Shown in pieces: positions 59,283 through 60,248 of a DNA stretch of 60,248 nt. The stretch lies in contig CASEFX010000031.1 in assembly GCA_949287305.1 (NCBI GenBank), forward strand, positions 1 through 60,248. The letters are read 5' to 3'. Below the pieces are notes generated by a model. The model ran no database searches and was not told the origin of the DNA. It saw only the letters and a list, made by a program, of their open reading frames with translations. The position numbers and the translations under genes were made by a program. Each line of letters starts with the position of its first letter. Position 1 is the stretch's first letter. The stretch comes from an uncultured Sutterella sp. (GTDB taxonomy: Bacteria > Pseudomonadota > Gammaproteobacteria > Burkholderiales > Burkholderiaceae_F).

Positions 59283-60248
59283 ATGGCTACAACTGTTCAG
59301 CTGAAGGATTTGACCGACTACTACCAGGCAGACGCTACTCAAGACATGCCCGACTTTTCGGTGCTGACGTCGACCGGATTCATCCAAGACGGCGACCCCG
59401 TGGCAGGCCGACGTGCCACGCTCATGGGCGCTGCGTGGTTCAACCTTGTCGCGGCGATGCGCGTCTCTGTCATCAAGGCGGCGGGGCTCACCCCTTCGAA
59501 AACGCCTGACCCCTTGCAGTTCCTTACGGCCCTGCAGTCCATGGCATGGATGCAAGACAAGAAGATCGCTACGGCGATGCTTGCCGACGGTCTCGTTACC
59601 GCAGTGAAGCTCGCGTCCAATGCGGTGGAGACGGCCAAGATCAAGGATAAGGCCGTCACGACCGCCAAGCTCGCGGACGCCGCAGTCACCGAGACTCAGC
59701 TCGCGGACGACGCCGTCACGGTCGCGAAGATTCTGGCCGGGACGATCACCTTCGACCGCCTCGCCTCTGCCGCCATCGCGACGAAGGAAGAGGCCGAAGC
59801 GGGCACCTCGAAGGTGAAGATCATGACGCCTTGGGCCGTCGCGCAGGCCATGGCCGCGATGATGCCTCCCGCCGTCCCGACGGGCATGATCCTTCCTTTC
59901 CTCGGTACGTCCGTCCCGGAAGGCTTTCTGCTGTGCAATGGCGCGAACGTCTCGCGCACGACCTATGCCAATCTTTTCAACGTGATCGGCACGAAGTGCG
60001 GCGCGGGCGACGGTTCGACGACCTTCACTCTGCCGAACCTCCATCGGCGGTTCGCGGAGTTCTCGACGACGCTCTCGGAAATCGGCAAAACCGTCGAAGC
60101 GGGGTTGCCGAACATCAGTGGCGGATTCAATGCAATCAATGGGGTTTATGACAAATGGAGCGCCTACTTTTTTGCCGACGGGGCCTTCTCTTGCAACGGA
60201 GAGACGGATCCTGGTCGTCGTGGTAATGCGGGCGGAAGTGGCGGAGGC
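59283..60248 (+). CDS. Tail fibre with collar domain, cut by window edge
   Basis: Open from ATG 59283 to the last base (322 codons, no stop). The N-terminal part (MATTVQLKDLTDYYQADATQ) probably attaches to the baseplate. A repeat region near residues 100-155 has recurring AVxxAKLxD units (NAVETAKIKDKAVTTAKLADAAVTETQLADDAVTVAKI), as in trimeric fibre shafts. A collar domain follows (VPTGMILPFLGTSVPEGFLLCNGANVSRTTYANLFNVIG, TTFTLPNLHRRF). The visible C-terminus is Gly-rich. It determines host binding. Confidence 0.9.
   Translation, partial: MATTVQLKDLTDYYQADATQDMPDFSVLTSTGFIQDGDPVAGRRATLMGAAWFNLVAAMRVSVIKAAGLTPSKTPDPLQFLTALQSMAWMQDKKIATAMLADGLVTAVKLASNAVETAKIKDKAVTTAKLADAAVTETQLADDAVTVAKILAGTITFDRLASAAIATKEEAEAGTSKVKIMTPWAVAQAMAAMMPPAVPTGMILPFLGTSVPEGFLLCNGANVSRTTYANLFNVIGTKCGAGDGSTTFTLPNLHRRFAEFSTTLSEIGKTVEAGLPNISGGFNAINGVYDKWSAYFFADGAFSCNGETDPGRRGNAGGSGGG

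Larger units (their letters stand above)
30766..60248. mobile_element. Prophage with HK97-type head and Mu-type contractile tail (right end outside window)
   Basis: Continuous set of phage modules in lambda-like order: leftward accessory arm, repressor/Cro switch, replication, RusA, Q-like, packaging, head, tail, fibre. Head genes belong to the HK97 family, while sheath, tube, gpN, gpP and gp45-48 are Mu-like, as in Shigella phage SfV. The left boundary is placed between csoR (30,719) and the excisionase-like gene (30,889); the exact att site cannot be set without the right end. No tyrosine integrase is seen in the window. Confidence 0.9.

Noticed and set aside
59283..60248. Diversity-generating retroelement or fibre inversion near the tail fibre
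   Set aside because: No reverse transcriptase, template repeat or inverted fibre segment is visible in the window; the serine recombinase is 24 kb away.
1..60248. CRISPR arrays, rRNA genes, IS elements
   Set aside because: No regularly spaced repeat-spacer pattern, rRNA sequence or transposase was seen.

Overview
The window is high-GC bacterial chromosome whose right half is an integrated phage. The host genes suggest a beta-proteobacterium of the Burkholderiales, plausibly a gut Sutterellaceae-type organism. The reasons are the tpiA-secG-tRNA(Leu) order, the rpmB-rpmG and rpsO-pnp pairs, DUF3100/DUF340-type transporters beside an M20 amidohydrolase, and orphan periplasmic binding proteins. 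This placement is inferred from gene order and protein style, not from a database search.

Bases 1-30,720 are host. In order: ileS (cut by the left edge) and ribF; an arginase-family gene with the 3' remnant of a second copy beside it; an aldo/keto reductase; a SWIM-SNF2 helicase; purN and an RsmB-type rRNA methyltransferase; a DUF4143-type ATPase broken by one frameshift; ybaK and ispH; rpmB-rpmG; a nucleotidyltransferase; a lone periplasmic binding protein. Then tpiA-secG lead into a six-gene tRNA array (Leu-Gln three times), followed by rpsO-pnp, an amino-acid ABC permease and binding protein without an ATPase gene, a three-gene amidohydrolase/transporter operon with a perfect FNR-type box upstream, a YczE-type membrane protein, and a CsoR-regulated heavy-metal P-type ATPase.

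From about 30.77 kb to the right edge lies a prophage that is not complete in the window. Its leftward arm (30.9-36.2 kb) holds an AlpA-like excisionase candidate, SSB, a band-7/SPFH membrane protein, several very small membrane proteins, a serine recombinase and genes of unknown function. The switch is a LexA/CI-type repressor (leftward) against a YdaS/Cro-like gene (rightward). Rightward early genes follow the lambda plan: a winged-helix initiator gene with an iteron array inside it, a DnaC-type loader, MazG-like, RusA and a Q-like antiterminator with a promoter and two strong tandem terminators behind it. The late genes are a hybrid: HK97-type head (HNH, TerS, TerL, portal, protease, capsid, connectors) and a Mu-type contractile tail (sheath, tube, chaperone, tape measure, gpN, gpP, gp45-48, collar fibre), the SfV-like arrangement. 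A leftward, AT-richer gene of unknown function sits between HNH and TerS like a moron.

Most notable: the 16-bp/22-bp iteron array, the unknown moron, the SPFH/small-membrane-protein block, a gene-free stem-rich segment in the left arm, perfect FNR boxes in both host and prophage, the triplicated tRNA pair, and the decayed tandem arginase.
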